From Paragordius varius (Eukaryota > Nematomorpha), in contig OZ176050.1 in NCBI GenBank assembly GCA_964247055.1, positions 14,198,001-14,262,000 on the forward strand: a stretch of DNA of 64,000 bases, read 5' to 3'. The first letter of the stretch is position 1. Each line of letters opens with the position of its first letter. The position numbers and the translations under genes are program-made. The notes beneath the pieces are model-generated. The model worked only from the letters and a program-made list of their open reading frames with translations, made no database searches and was not told where the DNA came from. This document shows, piece by piece, positions 43,881 through 55,811 of this stretch.

Positions 43881-46526
43881 CTAGCTGGCCCTGTACTTTG
43901 TTGTGACGTAGTCTAAACTATAATTATTCTAATAATTTGCAATAAATAGAGGTAATGGAGATAAATAATGAAAAACATATTAAATAAAAGAAATCTTTTT
44001 AATTATTCTTTTACGGGTTTTTGTATATGTTTAAATGTTGTTTATAAATTGACCATATTTAAACTGGCCCTTATGAAAGTTAATATTATACTATCATCCG
44101 ATTTAATTTAAGATTGTTTTACGAAATTATGATTAAAAGGTTTATTTTGAAATTGTGTTACAGCTGGGATCAAGGGATATAAAAAGTAATTCATTTTCTG
44201 GTCCCTTTTTAAAGGATAGAATGTACAAATTCGCCAGAAATGTGTTTGAACTCGTATGTATTCTAAGTTTTTAATCAGCTCCAAAACCACGCCATTTATG
44301 TATGGCGTCTCAGTTTTAAACCGGTAGATCCCTACCCATAGACTTATATGAAAAAGCGCCGAGTTAAATTCTTTGCCTTTATAGGGCAAATATTTGGAAT
44401 CATTTTTGATCGGTGTGGTATATTACACAGTTTCCACAAAAAAATATCCAGATGAAATATATATATTTTGAGGGGAAAAATTCAGGATTATCATGGCGCT
44501 TTTGAAATTATTAGATGTGGGCTCTGAAAGTCTCAAATTTTTTGCTCCTTTTAAAATGGACTGTTCTTTTAACATAAACGCAAAAATTTCGACATTGTGC
44601 AATAATTTAGCAAAATTTTGTTGAAGCGTACTTCGTATTATTTTGAGCAAGATGGAAACGATCTAAGTTGAGATGTTATAACATTTTATATATATAATTC
44701 GATTATGCTAATTCTTAATCAAAATTTTAATTAAAGGATTCGTGCGTTTTCAAATTTATGTTAAATAGAAAATATATTTTTTAACAAAAACTCACCAAAA
44801 TTTGCAATCAAAGAAGCCTTTAAATCAAAATTGTGAACCTATAGCAATGCTCAACATCCTCGAATTATTTAAAAGGGTTTTGTTATACCTTAGAGCGTTT
44901 TGCCGTTTCCATCATGCTTCAAAATAGTTTGAAGACGCTTCAACAAAATATCTCATTGTTTATGCAAAAAATAAGAAAATTAATGAAAATTAAAGTTTAG
45001 GAAAAAATTTAAGAAATATGATACTCCCACCTAATAAGTATAGAAAACGTAAAATCTCTTATTTTTACGAATAAAAAGGTTATTTCGAAATGATATGCCA
45101 TAAAAAATAAATTTTATATAACATGTTAGGGAATAACAATTTTCTTTATAATTTTCGGTTTGATAATTATAACAAAAAATGAACTTTCTAAACTTGATCA
45201 AACATTTATTAAAATATCATAAATGAATTTATTAATTTTAAATATTGAAGCACCTCTTTTTGCGGAAGCCCTGAGTGAAAGAGCCATTAGCCTCAATCTT
45301 AAGGTGGAGTCCGATGTTTATATTTCGCCACTGCGCAAAAGGCTGCAATCTTAAGTTTTATGTATAATTTGAGCAGAAAATAAAACCAATTAAAAAATGG
45401 GCCAATCTTTTACCGAAAAATGAACCATTTCTCTACAAATTATGAGGTTATTTTTACAGAGGGTACTATATTAAGTTCTAAAATATTTTTTTGAATACAT
45501 AAAAGGTTATATATTTATAAAAAATTAGTTTTTTCTAATTTCAAAAAGCAGTACAAAAGTTGCGCAGTATAGGCTCAGTTTTTTCAGAAAAAACTGTACT
45601 GTACTGCGAAAAATAGCCTATCTGGTCATATTTAGTTACGGGTAATATTTCAAGTCTTTATTGAACTCATAAGGCCTAAATTTTAATTTGCCTCCAAAGT
45701 CACGCTGTATCGATATGGTTTCGTAGCTGTTGGCGGGTAGCCCCCCACCCAGAAGCCAATATAAAAAAGACGTTCGATAAAAAATTTTTGCCTTTATAGG
45801 GGAACACCTGAATCATTATTCATTCCTTATTTCTTAATATTTGGAAGAATGGCTTAAAAACTAAACAATAGTTTACTAATAGCGCATTTTTTAGGGCGTA
45901 AAAGGCCTAATTAATAACTAAATCTAATAAACCGCTCGACCTAAATTTTTGCCTTTTTACGGGTAAAATTTTCTGAAATTTAGCCCCAAAGGCAGGTTAT
46001 TTCGATAAAACGGGTTAGTTTTTAGCGGATATCTCCTTACCCAGCAGCTATCATGAAAGAAACGTTTGACAATTTTTGCCTTTTAACAGGGAATACCTGG
46101 AATCCTTATTAAATTTTATTATACTTTGGGCGAAAAATAGATTCGAAAAATTATTTTTGTGGACTTAATTTTTTTTGAAAAAAATGGCATTTTACGGAGG
46201 GAGCGGTAAAAAGAGGGCCTAAATTAAAAAAGTTGGACGACTATGTTTGGAGCAATCAAAAAAAAGAAAAATTATATTTGAAATCAAATGGTCCAACATG
46301 TTTTCTGGAAAATTGTCTCAACGATTTTTGTGGACTTAAGTTTTAAAAAAACCCGTTTTTTACACGGGGTGGTCCCGAACTGGGGACCTAATTAAAAAAG
46401 GGTGTAGCTATTTTCGTGGCGTTCATTAATGATTATAATTTTTTGATATTTGGATTTGAATGGGTTCACCGGTTTTCCGGTAACAGATCATAAAGCCACC
46501 ACTTTCCATTTTTATAAATATATAGA
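43881..46526 (-). mobile_element. Helitron with a variant 3' end, inside a MITE
   Basis: On the minus strand the element starts TCTATATATTTATAAAAATG at 46526 and ends GGGCCAGCTAG at 43881, between A and T. The 3' tip (ACAACAAAGTACAGGGCCAG, then CTAG) differs from the GCTGC-GTA-GCAGC family but keeps CTAG. The family modules are present at 45640-46500, and the segment 44110-44405 matches the last module of the Helitron at 19012. The middle (44410-45640) holds unrelated repeats, including an inverted pair. No gene is present. It may be a composite of two Helitrons. Confidence 0.7.
44618..44955. repeat. Inverted repeat pair inside the Helitron
   Basis: TTTTGTTGAAGCGTACTTCG..GAGCAAGATGGAAACG (44620-44660) and its inverse GTTTCCATCATGCTTCAAAA..GACGCTTCAACAAAAT (44905-44950) form a foldback about 340 bp long. 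A single arm recurs at 39966-40024. It may be a small TIR element. Confidence 0.6.
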
Positions 46527-46796
46527 TATTCATTATTTTAAATGGCAAAGTATGAAATAGTGGTATATATAACTAACACAATAAATTCCATATTTTACAA
46601 TTGTAACTAAATAGCTATCTGAGAAAAATTAAGATTTTAAAAAATATGGTTGTTTTTAGGGATAAAAAATATTCTTTAAATTTTACTTTTATTTAAATTT
46701 CTATTACTTTTTAATTTTATTTTAAAATTTAAAAAATTTGGTCGTTTAAAATATTTAAATTTTCACGTTTTGTTCGTATAATTTGATTTTTTACTG

Positions 46797-47594
46797 TAAT
46801 ATGTATTTTTAAATAATATAGACATGGTATGACTTTGAACCCAACACCCCGATTTCAAAAAAGGGATGGATTATTATACTATTATGAGAAAAATTGCCTT
46901 AAGATTGAGTTAAATGAATTTCATTTTTTTTGTATAAAAATAATCATCTTTCTAAACCTTTTACGGTCTAGGTAAATACCTGTTTAAATATATTAAATTT
47001 GAAAGTAAAGAGTATGGAAGGCTAGTACTAGATTGTACTATAAAACATTGTATTTAGCCCAAATTATTTTGTGAAAAATACCTAGGTGCCTATATTTTAA
47101 TGGATTCTACCACATGGTAAATACCCATAATCGAAAATTTGAAAATTTAGAGCACACATCTCACAATAATGCCAATGCATTTGATCAAATTATCGAAATG
47201 TTTTGTAAATTATGTTTAAAAAGCAAATTTTAATATCTATAGCAAGAGCTTTAGTTCAGTGTGAATTTTTTAAATCTTTAACTCAAGACTTTGCGATAAG
47301 AATTTTTATATTAAGTGAGATTATTTCATAATTTATTTTCAAATAGAAATTATGTGCTTTGGAAGAGCAAAGCTTAAGGTATTTTGCAAATATGACTTTA
47401 ATTTAAAAATTTTTTAAATAAGTTATTGTCAATTAATTTAAAATAGAAATAACCGGGTGACTACAGTTTTTTTAACGTTTTGACCTTAACAGAATTTCAA
47501 TGATTTTTAAAATATGTGATATTATGTTTTGAATATAACATATATAGTTATTGTCTTTTATATCAATTTTGCCATTGTACGCACATGTTAATTT
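46797..47594. other. AT-rich stretch, nothing recognised
   Basis: No coding or repeat structure was identified. Confidence 0.35.
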
Positions 47595-47815
47595 ACCGTA
47601 TAAATTAAAATTATGCGGGGCAAAACGTAAATAAAGAAAAAAAAATTTTTCAAAAGACAACCATTTGTGAGTCTTAATTTTTTGAAAGCATGAAAAAGAG
47701 ATGTTTATTAATATATTTACAATAGTAATAAAACAGAGTATAAGGGATGTTTAAAAAACCATGGTTGTACGTTTTGAAAAAAATATTTGTCTATAATTTC
47801 CATATTGCTGTAAAA
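47595..47815. mobile_element. Diverged Tc1/mariner-like MITE
   Basis: The left part reads TTAAAATTATGCGGGGCAAA, then ACGTAAATAAAG. The right part has ATGGTTGTACGTTTTG and TATTTGTCTATAATTTCC. The tips are eroded and the limits are approximate. Confidence 0.5.
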
Positions 47816-48075
47816 ACCAAAAATTATTTTCTTCTAATTACAATTTATATATATATATATATCAGACAAAATGTCAAATTTTAAAATAAATTTTTACCAT
47901 TGATCATGCTATCTTTCAAGGCTACGAGAAAGATGATGGCACATATAATTGTTGCGTTAAAGCTGTTTGATACCATTTTCTAAGGCTTTATGGCTAAAAT
48001 ATAGGAAAAAATTTCATTCATGATTTTAATTTTTTTGCCCGCAAAGATATATATGGGGATATATATATATATATA

Positions 48076-48353
48076 AGTAAAAATAGAAATTAAACGGACA
48101 AAATGTAAAAATGTAAGGACAAATATTTTTTTTTCAAAGGACAATTATACTTTTTCAAACCTTTATGATTCATACATAATCTATTTATATTGTATAAGAT
48201 TGATTGTGTTAGTAAGTAATATACATTCTATAACACACATTAATATTTCAAACAATGAGTTATATTGAAGATTTAAAAATTATCATTGTCTTTTGGAAAA
48301 AAATATTTGTCTTTATTTACGTTTTGTCCATAGTATAATTTCAATTTTTACTG
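48076..48353. mobile_element. Tc1/mariner-like MITE
   Basis: The element starts AGTAAAAATAGAAATTAAAC, then GGACAAAATG, and ends TATAATTTCAATTTTTACTG before TA. The left tip has lost its initial C. Confidence 0.75.
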
Positions 48354-48608
48354 TACCATAGATCAATTATATAAAATAAGTACTGTTTTTGATAGTTATT
48401 TTAATTAAAATTTAATTATTTTTTCTCATAAAATAGATAAGAAAGCTTATATTTTTTACGGTTTTATAACTTCTAAAGACAGCTTGAAACGAACAGCTGA
48501 TAATAAAATCAATATATACACCAAGTTTTTTTGATAAAATATAGACTGAAAGCTTTTATAAGTTAATAATTTAGTTTTTATAATACATACATTTACCTGT
48601 TGCATTAA
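48354..48608. repeat. Dispersed repeat copy
   Basis: Part of this interval (about 48490-48608) matches 25510-25600 in claudin intron 2. The rest is unrecognised A/T-rich sequence. Confidence 0.4.
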
Positions 48609-49334
48609 CGAATAACACTTTGATTCAATTTGGGGTATCTCAATACCCCAGAATAAATTTGAGTTAGCATTTTTAATAAACTACTGAAGGAAACTGTCCA
48701 AATTTAAATTTATGCTTTTATCCTAATAAAATTTATATTAAAAAGCCAAATTATATTGATAAAATTTCATTTTGAAAAAAAAAGTTACATGTTAAACTAC
48801 TTCGCCGCCATTCTTATTTTACAAAATTTTTGCGAAATATCGTCTTCCTTTAATTTTATGGGTAAAATTAAAGCTAATTTTTATTTAAATTACATAAAAC
48901 ATTGATAGAAATAGAAACAGCGGTTTATTTTTAATTATTTTTTAATTTTACCATTTCAAACATTTCACGTTGACTAAATTTTCACCTTTCTGTTTTAGGT
49001 TAAAATAAGTTATATCAAGTATTTTTAAATATGTTTTTTTATATATTTCGGTTTATTAATGTTATATTAATATAAGAATTAATTTGGCAAACGTATGAAT
49101 ATATTATTAATAAATAAAAAAAATTTATTAATAAAACTTATATTTCGACCATGTTAGCATGATCTTGATCACAGTGGTGAGAATGAAATTGAGCTACTAT
49201 ATATACCAGTAAAAACCAATTATAGGATTAAAAAGATTATAGAAAATTAATAAATGTGATTAAGTGGGTGTAGATTGTTTGAAGTAGTAAGTACAAATAT
49301 TATAATATATAATAAGGGCTGATTAGTGTTGTTG

Positions 49335-49640
49335 TTACTGTAAAACATAAGTCCATATTGATGAAAGATTATATCCATCCGCTCTGTTGAGTAGAGCATT
49401 ATTCTTTTTAATTTCAATTGCTTCTAATATTAATCGTTTAAAGGGGTTGTTAATGTTGTGAAGTACCTCGGTTTTAATTATTTTGTGGCCTTCGTTGCAG
49501 ACGTGTTCTGCTAAGCCGGAATTAGGCTTATTGTGCTTGATATAATGTTGGTGTTCCTTTAATCTAATATTAATAGATCTGCTTGTCTCGCCTACGTAAA
49601 CTTCATTGCAAGAGCAGGTAGCCTTATATATTACGGATTC
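49335..49640 (-). pseudogene. GIY-YIG endonuclease fragment, inverted arm
   Basis: On the minus strand the frame gives IYKATCSCNEVYVGETSRS, then INIRLKEHQHYIKHNKPNSG and the ending SSIWTYVLQ. It is the GIY-YIG nuclease domain of a Penelope-like element (the Y-x-A..YVGET..R pattern). Residues before IYKATC differ from the main copy, marking the truncation junction. It lacks any reverse transcriptase and is a dead arm. Confidence 0.88.
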
Positions 49641-49689
49641 CTCAGCAAGATGTTTTACAGCTAGTTGAGAATTAACCGAAAAAGGTCTA

Positions 49690-50747
49690 CACCCTGATAT
49701 TCCCAACCTAACTAAACTATGTCAAACAAACAACTATTTCCTCTTTAATAATAAATTCTACCTACAAAAACAAAGCACCCCAATAGGTTCTAGTATCTCT
49801 CCAATCCTGGCAGATTTATTTATGGAAAATCTAGAAGAACAAATTTTTGTCTCCTCTACACTCCTCCTTCAATCTGGCTCAGATATGTTGATGACATTTT
49901 CATGATCTGGCCACATGGAACCAGTAAGTTAGTTGATTTTGTAAATTTTATAAATCAAATACATGCTAATATAAAATTTACTATGGACTCTAACCCTACC
50001 TGTATCAGTTTTCTTGATACACTAGTGACTATATCCAATGGAAAACTCAACCATACTGTCTACAGAAAACCCACACATACCAATCTTTACCTCAACGCAA
50101 ATTCACACCATTACCCACCTCAAAAACATTCAGTAATTAACACATTAATAAAACGTGCTTACAATTTATGTGATCCAACTTCACTCAAGTCAGAAATCAA
50201 TACACTTAAACATGCTTTTGAACTTAACGGTTACTCAAAATATCTTTTTGACAAAATACATAATAAAACAACATATAAAAATAATAATACATTTGTGTCG
50301 ACAGCCATTTTGCCCTACATTCAAAATGTCACACCAAAAATTGGCAAAATCTTAAATAAATTCAATATTCGGTCAGTATACACACCTTTTAAAAAACTAA
50401 TTAATCTTACAAAAGTTAAAGATCCAATCTCTCGAGACAAATTACCCGGAATATATAAGGCTACCTGCTCTTGCAATGAAGTTTACGTAGGCGAGACAAG
50501 CAGATCTATTAATATTAGGTTAAAGGAACACCAACAATATATCAAGCACAATAAGCCTAATTCCGGCTTAGCAGAACACGTCTGCAACGAAGGCCACAAA
50601 ATAATTAAAACCGAGGTACTTCACAACATTAACAACCCCTTTAAACGATTAATATTAGAAGCAATTGAAATTAAAAAGAATAATGCTCTACTCAACAGAG
50701 CGGATGGATATAATCTTTCATCAATATGGACTTATGTTTTACAGTAA
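49690..50747 (+). pseudogene. Penelope-like reverse transcriptase/GIY-YIG, 5'-truncated
   Basis: From the left, STPIGSSISPILADLFMENL and then WLRYVDDIFMIWPHG are the catalytic core of Penelope-type reverse transcriptase, with the YVDD box present; one frameshift lies near 49855 between them. From 49902 the frame is open for 281 codons: TCISFLDTLV and VYRKPTHTNLYLNANSHHYP (thumb), a linker with many lysines, then the GIY-YIG domain (GIYKATCSCNEVYVGETSRS) to SSIWTYVLQ. The N-terminal fingers of the polymerase are missing, so this copy cannot move by itself. The nuclease would nick target DNA for priming. Confidence 0.9.
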
Positions 50748-51264
50748 CAACAACACTAATCACCCCTTATTATATATTATAATATTTGTATTTACTACTT
50801 CAAACAATCAATTACACCCACTTAATCACATTTATTAATTTTCTATAATCTTTTTAATCCTATAATTGGTTTTTACTGGTATATATAGTAGCTCAATTTC
50901 ATTCTCACCACTGTGATCAAGATCATGCTAACATGGTCGAAATATAAGTTTTATTAATAAATTTTTTTTATTTATTAATAATATATTCATACGTTTGCCA
51001 AATTAATTCTTATATTGTCATTCACGTATGGAATCCTTAAATTTTAATGTTATATTAAGTCCAAAATTTTGCCATGGTTTCGGTTCCTTTAATAATTATT
51101 AATGAATTCAATTTCAAACAGGCCTGGGGTATTGTCCTAACCCAATTTGAATCGAACGACAGAAAATGAATGTGTTGTACCCAAGTGTCAATAAAAAATT
51201 AAAGAAAAATATGGCGGCAACAATTGAGATAAGGATCTTTTCAACACCTGGTAACAAGACACTC

Positions 51265-51780
51265 GTTTTAGTCCTTCGATTCAAATTGGGCTAGTTAAAT
51301 ACCCCAGGGATATTTAAAATTTGTTAAAAATATGGAAGGAATCGAAACCATGGCACAACATTAATAAACCGAAATAAATAAAAATTTTATTCAAAAATAC
51401 TTGATATTACTCATTTTAAGCTAAAACTGAAAGGTAAATAATTTCGTCAACGTGACATGCGTGAAATGGTAAAATTAAAAAATAATACAAAATAAACCGC
51501 TTTTTCTATTTCTATCAATGTTAGATGTTATTTAATAAACAAATTAGCTTTAATTTTACCCTTAAAATTAAATGAGGTATTTTGCAAAATTTTGTAAAAT
51601 AAAAATGGCGTCGAAGTGGTTTGACATGGAACTTTTTTTTTCAAAACAAAATTTTATTTAGATATTTTGGCATATTTATATTATGTTAGAAGCATAAATA
51701 TAAATTGGGACCGTTTCCTTCAGTAGTTTTTTAAAAATATTAATTTAAATTTGGGGGGTGTTTAGATATGAAACAAAGTG
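51265..51780 (-). mobile_element. Palindromic element A, inverted copy
   Basis: Read on the minus strand, this matches element A of the tandem array, including CCATGGTTTCGATTCCTTCC, TATATTTCGG-like, TTGATAGAAATAGAAAAAGC and ACTTCGACGCCATTTTTATT. It lies only ~70 bp from the copy at 48609-51196 in the opposite orientation. Confidence 0.65.
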
Positions 51781-51911
51781 TTAAATGGACCTTGAAGGCT
51801 AAGAAAGCTTTATTATTAATTAAAAACTTAAATACTTTTTAAAGCTTCTAAATTCAAATCGCTTTGGGCGAAGCAACCCCAATAAATTATTCATATATTC
51901 TATAATTTAGC

Positions 51912-53223
51912 TAGTAAAAACTGAAATTATACGGGCAAAACGTATAAATATAAACACAAATATTTTTTTTTTAAAAGACAACCATATTTTTTAAAGCTTG
52001 ATTTTTTAAATATAATCCATTGTTTTAAACTGCGAAGTATGAAATTGATATGCATATTGGTATAACAATCAATTACTTATTTTACAATTATAATTATATA
52101 ATTTACTAGGGTAAATCTCGTGCTGCTACGCAGCCCGAGGAAGTCCTTGGGACTTCTGGGGAAGGGGGGGGGATTTTTGATTTTAAAAGATTTTTGTGCT
52201 GCACGAAGTTTTAAAATGATTCACATAGTCTCATATGTTTTCTGAAATTTGGCTCCAAAGGCATGCTGAATCGATATGATGGCGCAGTTGTAGGCGGGTA
52301 GCCCCCTACCCAGAGGTCAATATAAAAATGTAGTTAGATAAAAAAGTTTGCCTTTTACTTGGAATCATCGTTCATTCCTAATATTTTATGGAAGAATGGC
52401 TTCAAAACTAAATAATAGTTCAATGATAGCGCATTTTCAGGGCGTAAAGGGCCTATTTAACGGCTAATTCAAAAAATCCGCTCGACTAAAATTTTTGACT
52501 TTTTACGGGTAATACTTTAAGAGTTTATTGAATTCATATGGCCTGATAGGTTTTAGCCCCCGACGCACGCGGTTTAGATATGACGGGTCAGTTTTTCGCG
52601 GGTAGCTCCTTACACAGCAGCTAGCATCAAAGAAACGCTTGACTAAAATTTTTTGCTTTTTAACATGAATACGTGGAATCTTTATTGAATTTTTACGGTC
52701 TCATACCTTGGTCGAAAAATAGATTCAAAAATTTATTTTTGTGGACTTTGTTTTTTGAAAAAAAAATAGCATTTTACGGGGGGAGCAGGTAAAAAGAGGG
52801 CCTAAATTAAAAAGATAGACAACTATGTTTGGCGCAATCGAAAATAAGTAAACAAAAATCACATTTGAAATTGAATGGTTTAACACGTTCTCCAGAAAAT
52901 TGTCTCAAAGATACGATTTTTGAGGACTTTGTTTTCAAAACAAAACGCGTTTTTCACACTGGATTGGCCTTAACTGAAGGCCTATTTCAAAAAAGGGCGA
53001 AGCTATTGTCGGGGTATTTATTAACTTATTATATTTTTTCGATGTTTGGATTTGAATGGGTCCAACGGTTTTCCGGAAACAGACCACAAAGCCAGCATTT
53101 TCCATTTTTATAAATATATAGATTATAAGAAAAAATAAGGTTTAAAAAAGTAGGGTTGTCTTTTGAAAAAAAATATTTGTCTTTATATTTTTACGTTTTG
53201 TTCGTATATTTTAATTTTTACTG
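51912..53223. mobile_element. Tc1/mariner-like MITE split by a Helitron
   Basis: The left part (51912-52105) starts AGTAAAAACTGAAATTATAC and the right part (53123-53223) ends TTTTAATTTTTACTG before TA. Removing the Helitron gives TTATATAATTTATTATAAGA across the joint, identical to 63881-63900 in the uninterrupted relative at 63714-63992. Confidence 0.85.
52106..53122 (-). mobile_element. Complete nonautonomous Helitron, 1,017 bp
   Basis: On the minus strand it starts TCTATATATTTATAAAAATG at 53122 and ends CACGAGATTTACCCTAG at 52106, with the hairpin GCTGC-GTA-GCAGC intact and A/T flanks. It carries one full set of family modules (ATGGCGCAGTTGTAGGCGGG, TTTACGGGTAATACTTTAAG, GGGTAGCTCCTTACACAGCA). 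It is inserted without target duplication, as shown by the exact empty site at 63881-63900. Confidence 0.9.
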
Positions 53224-53817
53224 TATATTATTGAAGTAGTTATGACGTTTATAAGCTACTTTTAATAATTAAAAATACCACAAAATTGGCTAAATTTAAA
53301 ATTATTAATTTCATAACATTTTTCAGTGTTTAATTAACACTGCGATTTAATTTGGGGTATCTAAATACCCCAGACTAAATTCGTATGAGCACTCTTAAAA
53401 AACTACTGAAGGAAACAGTCCCAATTTAAATTTATGCTTATCCTTTTAAAAATTATATAAATATGCCAAACTAAATAAAATTTTGTTTTGAAAATAAGTC
53501 CATGTCAAACTACTTCGACGCCATTTTTACAAAATATTTTCAAAATATCGTCTTCATTTAATTTTAGGGTAGAATTATATACAACACGCTTTTTCAAAAA
53601 CAAAAGTTCTCTGAAAATGTAACAAACTAAAAAATTGGATTTCAATCAAAAATAGAATTATTTAGAAGATATATCATGCAAGATTGAGCTTATAATAAAT
53701 AAAAAACCCATTTATCAAAGCAGTAGCGAAGATCGTGTTGAACACCCCTGTTCTTGTAAAAATAAATAAATATGTTCACTTAAATTTTTTTATAACTGAT
53801 ATATATACAGTAAAGAT

Positions 53818-54083
53818 TGAAATTATAGGGAAAAAACGTAATAATATAAAGACATTTTTTTTCAAAAGACTACCATACCTTTTCAAACTTTATTTTTTTT
53901 AAATATAACTCATTGTTTTAAACAACAATTAGAGTATATTGGTAACATAATCAATTACTTATTTTACGATTGTTAGTAAATGATTTTAATAATTTAAATT
54001 GATTTGAAAAAGTATGGTTGTCTTTTGAAAAAATATATGGTCTATATATTTTTGCGTTTTGTCCATATAAATTCAATTTTTAT
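53818..54083. mobile_element. MITE of array, first copy
   Basis: Starts CAGTAAAGATTGAAATTATA; the right end reads TCCATATAAATTCAATTTTT and has lost its CTG tip. Confidence 0.7.
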
Positions 54084-54334
54084 TATATATATATATTACT
54101 AGGGGTGTTTGGATCAAAAAATTTATCTACTTTAATGGAAGACGTATGCAAAAATCGTTTAAGAAAATCATAATAATTGTAAAATAAAATAAATATATTT
54201 TTGTAAACTCAAGCATTTATTATCTTTTATTGACTGACTGCCTAGTAAAATAAACAAACAACTAGGGGGGTATTTTTGCAAAAGGCCTGTGTAAATATCA
54301 AATTCCAATTATTCTTTTATATTATTCATTTTTA

Positions 54335-55811
54335 AAAGCTTTAACACTTAGATTCAAATTGGGGTATCTAAATATCCCAGAATTCATTAAAGTTAGTATT
54401 ATCAAAAAATACTGAGGGCACCGGTCCCAATTGAAATAAAAAAAAAGTTCCATGACTATATCGACCCCAATTTTATTTGCAAAATTTTTGCAAAATATTA
54501 TCATCTAATTTTAAAAGTAAAATTATTTTTTTTAAATTACATCTAACATTGATAGAAAAAGCGGTGTTTTTTGTATTATTTTTTAATTAGGTTGATATGA
54601 ATTATACCTTTTGGTTTTAACTTAAAATAAGTAATATCAAGTATTTTTTATTAAAATTTTTTATATATTTCGGTTTATTAATGTTTTATAAGTGCAAAAT
54701 TTTGCCATGGTTTCGATTGCTTCCATATTTTTAAAGAATTAAATTTTAAACAGCCCTGGGGTATTTAGCTACCCCAATTTGAATCAAAGGACTAAAAGGA
54801 ATGTGTTTACAATTGTTAAAAACATTAAAAAATGGAAACTATTGTATCTTAGATCATTTGGCGCCGTGAAATATAAAAAATCATTAATCTAAAGTATTCT
54901 TTTTATTTTGCTTTATAATAAGAAAATATTTTTGCTGTCGTTAACAAAATATAAAAAATAATTTAACTACTTAGACTATTTTCGAAAATCACCATGCTTA
55001 TTTCTTAAAAAAAATAGATGCCCTGAGTGATTATAAATATTAGTGAATTGGTTGTAGAGAAGAAATATCCAACACGCTTTTTCAAAAACAAAAGTTCTCT
55101 GAAAATGTTTTATCAAAAAATAAAAAATTGGATTTCAATCAAAAATTTAGGATTTAGAAGATATATCATTCAAGATTGAACATAAAATAAATAAAAACCC
55201 ATTTATCAAAACAGTCGCCAAGATATTTGAGTTAGACAACTCTTTTCTTGTAAAAATAAATAAATAACTGATATATATATATATATACAGTTAAATAGAA
55301 ATTATAGGGACAAAACGTAATAATATAAAGACAGTTTTTTTCAAAAGACTACCATACCTTTTCAAACTTTAATTTTTTTAAATATAACTCATTGTTTTAA
55401 ACATATAAAATAGAGTATATTGGTAACATAATCAATTACATATTTTACGATTGTATTAAATGATTTTAATAGGATAAATTAAGATTTGAAAAAGTATGGT
55501 TGTCTTTTGAAAAAAATTATGGTCTTATATTTTTGCATTTTGTCCGTATAATTTCAATTTTTATTATTATATATAAATAGGGATGTTTGGATTAAAAATA
55601 TTTTACTTACTTTAATGGAATACGTGTACAAAAATCGTGTAAGAAAAGCAAAATAATTGTAAAATAAAATAAATATATTTTTGCAAACTCGAGCATTTAT
55701 TATCTTGTATCGACTGAGTGCCTAGTAAAATAAACATACAACTAGGGGGGTATTTTTGCAAAAGGCCTGTGTAAATATCAAATTCCAATTATTCTTTTAT
55801 ATTATTCATTT
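54335..55811. repeat. Array unit, near-identical to the next
   Basis: This is a complete unit of about 1,477 bp. It differs from the following unit by few substitutions and microsatellite length, so the pair arose by a recent duplication. Confidence 0.85.
55288..55562. mobile_element. MITE of array, second copy
   Basis: Starts CAGTTAAATAGAAATTATAG and ends TTTTGTCCGTATAATTTCAA, TTTT. The start CAGTTAAATAG is shared with the next two copies. Confidence 0.7.

Larger units (their letters stand above)
43788..46796. mobile_element. Tc1/mariner-like MITE split by a Helitron
   Basis: The left part (43788-43880) begins CAGTAATAATCGAATTCATA after TA. The right part (46527-46796) ends TTTGATTTTTTACTG before TA. 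Together they make about 363 bp, and the junction rebuilds the family's interior (ATA-CTCATTGTTTTAAA-like: here TATTCATTATTTTAAATGGC). A further terminus fragment (AAATTGAAATTATGCAGACA) lies just to the left at 43717. Confidence 0.75.
49071..51043. mobile_element. Penelope-like element with inverted arms
   Basis: Perfect 15-bp target duplications TTAATGTTATATTAA lie at 49056-49070 and 51044-51058. The element consists of a plus-strand copy (about 49690-51016: end of reverse transcriptase plus GIY-YIG endonuclease plus 3' region) and a 5'-truncated minus-strand copy (49071-49634) repeating its last ~565 bp in inverse orientation. Such inverted partial copies are typical of Penelope-like elements. 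The arms are almost identical (one residue difference over the shared endonuclease part), indicating a young insertion. Near each arm end a hairpin (CATG-CTAA-CATG) is followed by GTCGAAAT. Confidence 0.9.
48609..51196 (+). mobile_element. Palindromic element A, split by a Penelope-like element
   Basis: The left end is AACACTTTGATTCAATTTGG followed by GGTATCTCAATACCCC. The right end is CCCAATTTGAATCGAACGAC, then AATGTGTTGTACCCAAGTGT. The ends are inverted copies of each other with an internal mini-hairpin of the form GGGGTATCTAAATACCCC. Without the 1.97-kb insert the element is about 600 bp. It has the same structure as the A units in the tandem array (54335 onward) and as the inverted copy at 51265-51780. 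No coding region is present; the superfamily is unknown. Confidence 0.7.

Noticed and set aside
49071-51043. Canonical hammerhead ribozyme in the Penelope-like element
   Set aside because: No CTGANGA core was found next to the CATG hairpin and CGAAA on either strand; only a partial resemblance is reported as a finding.
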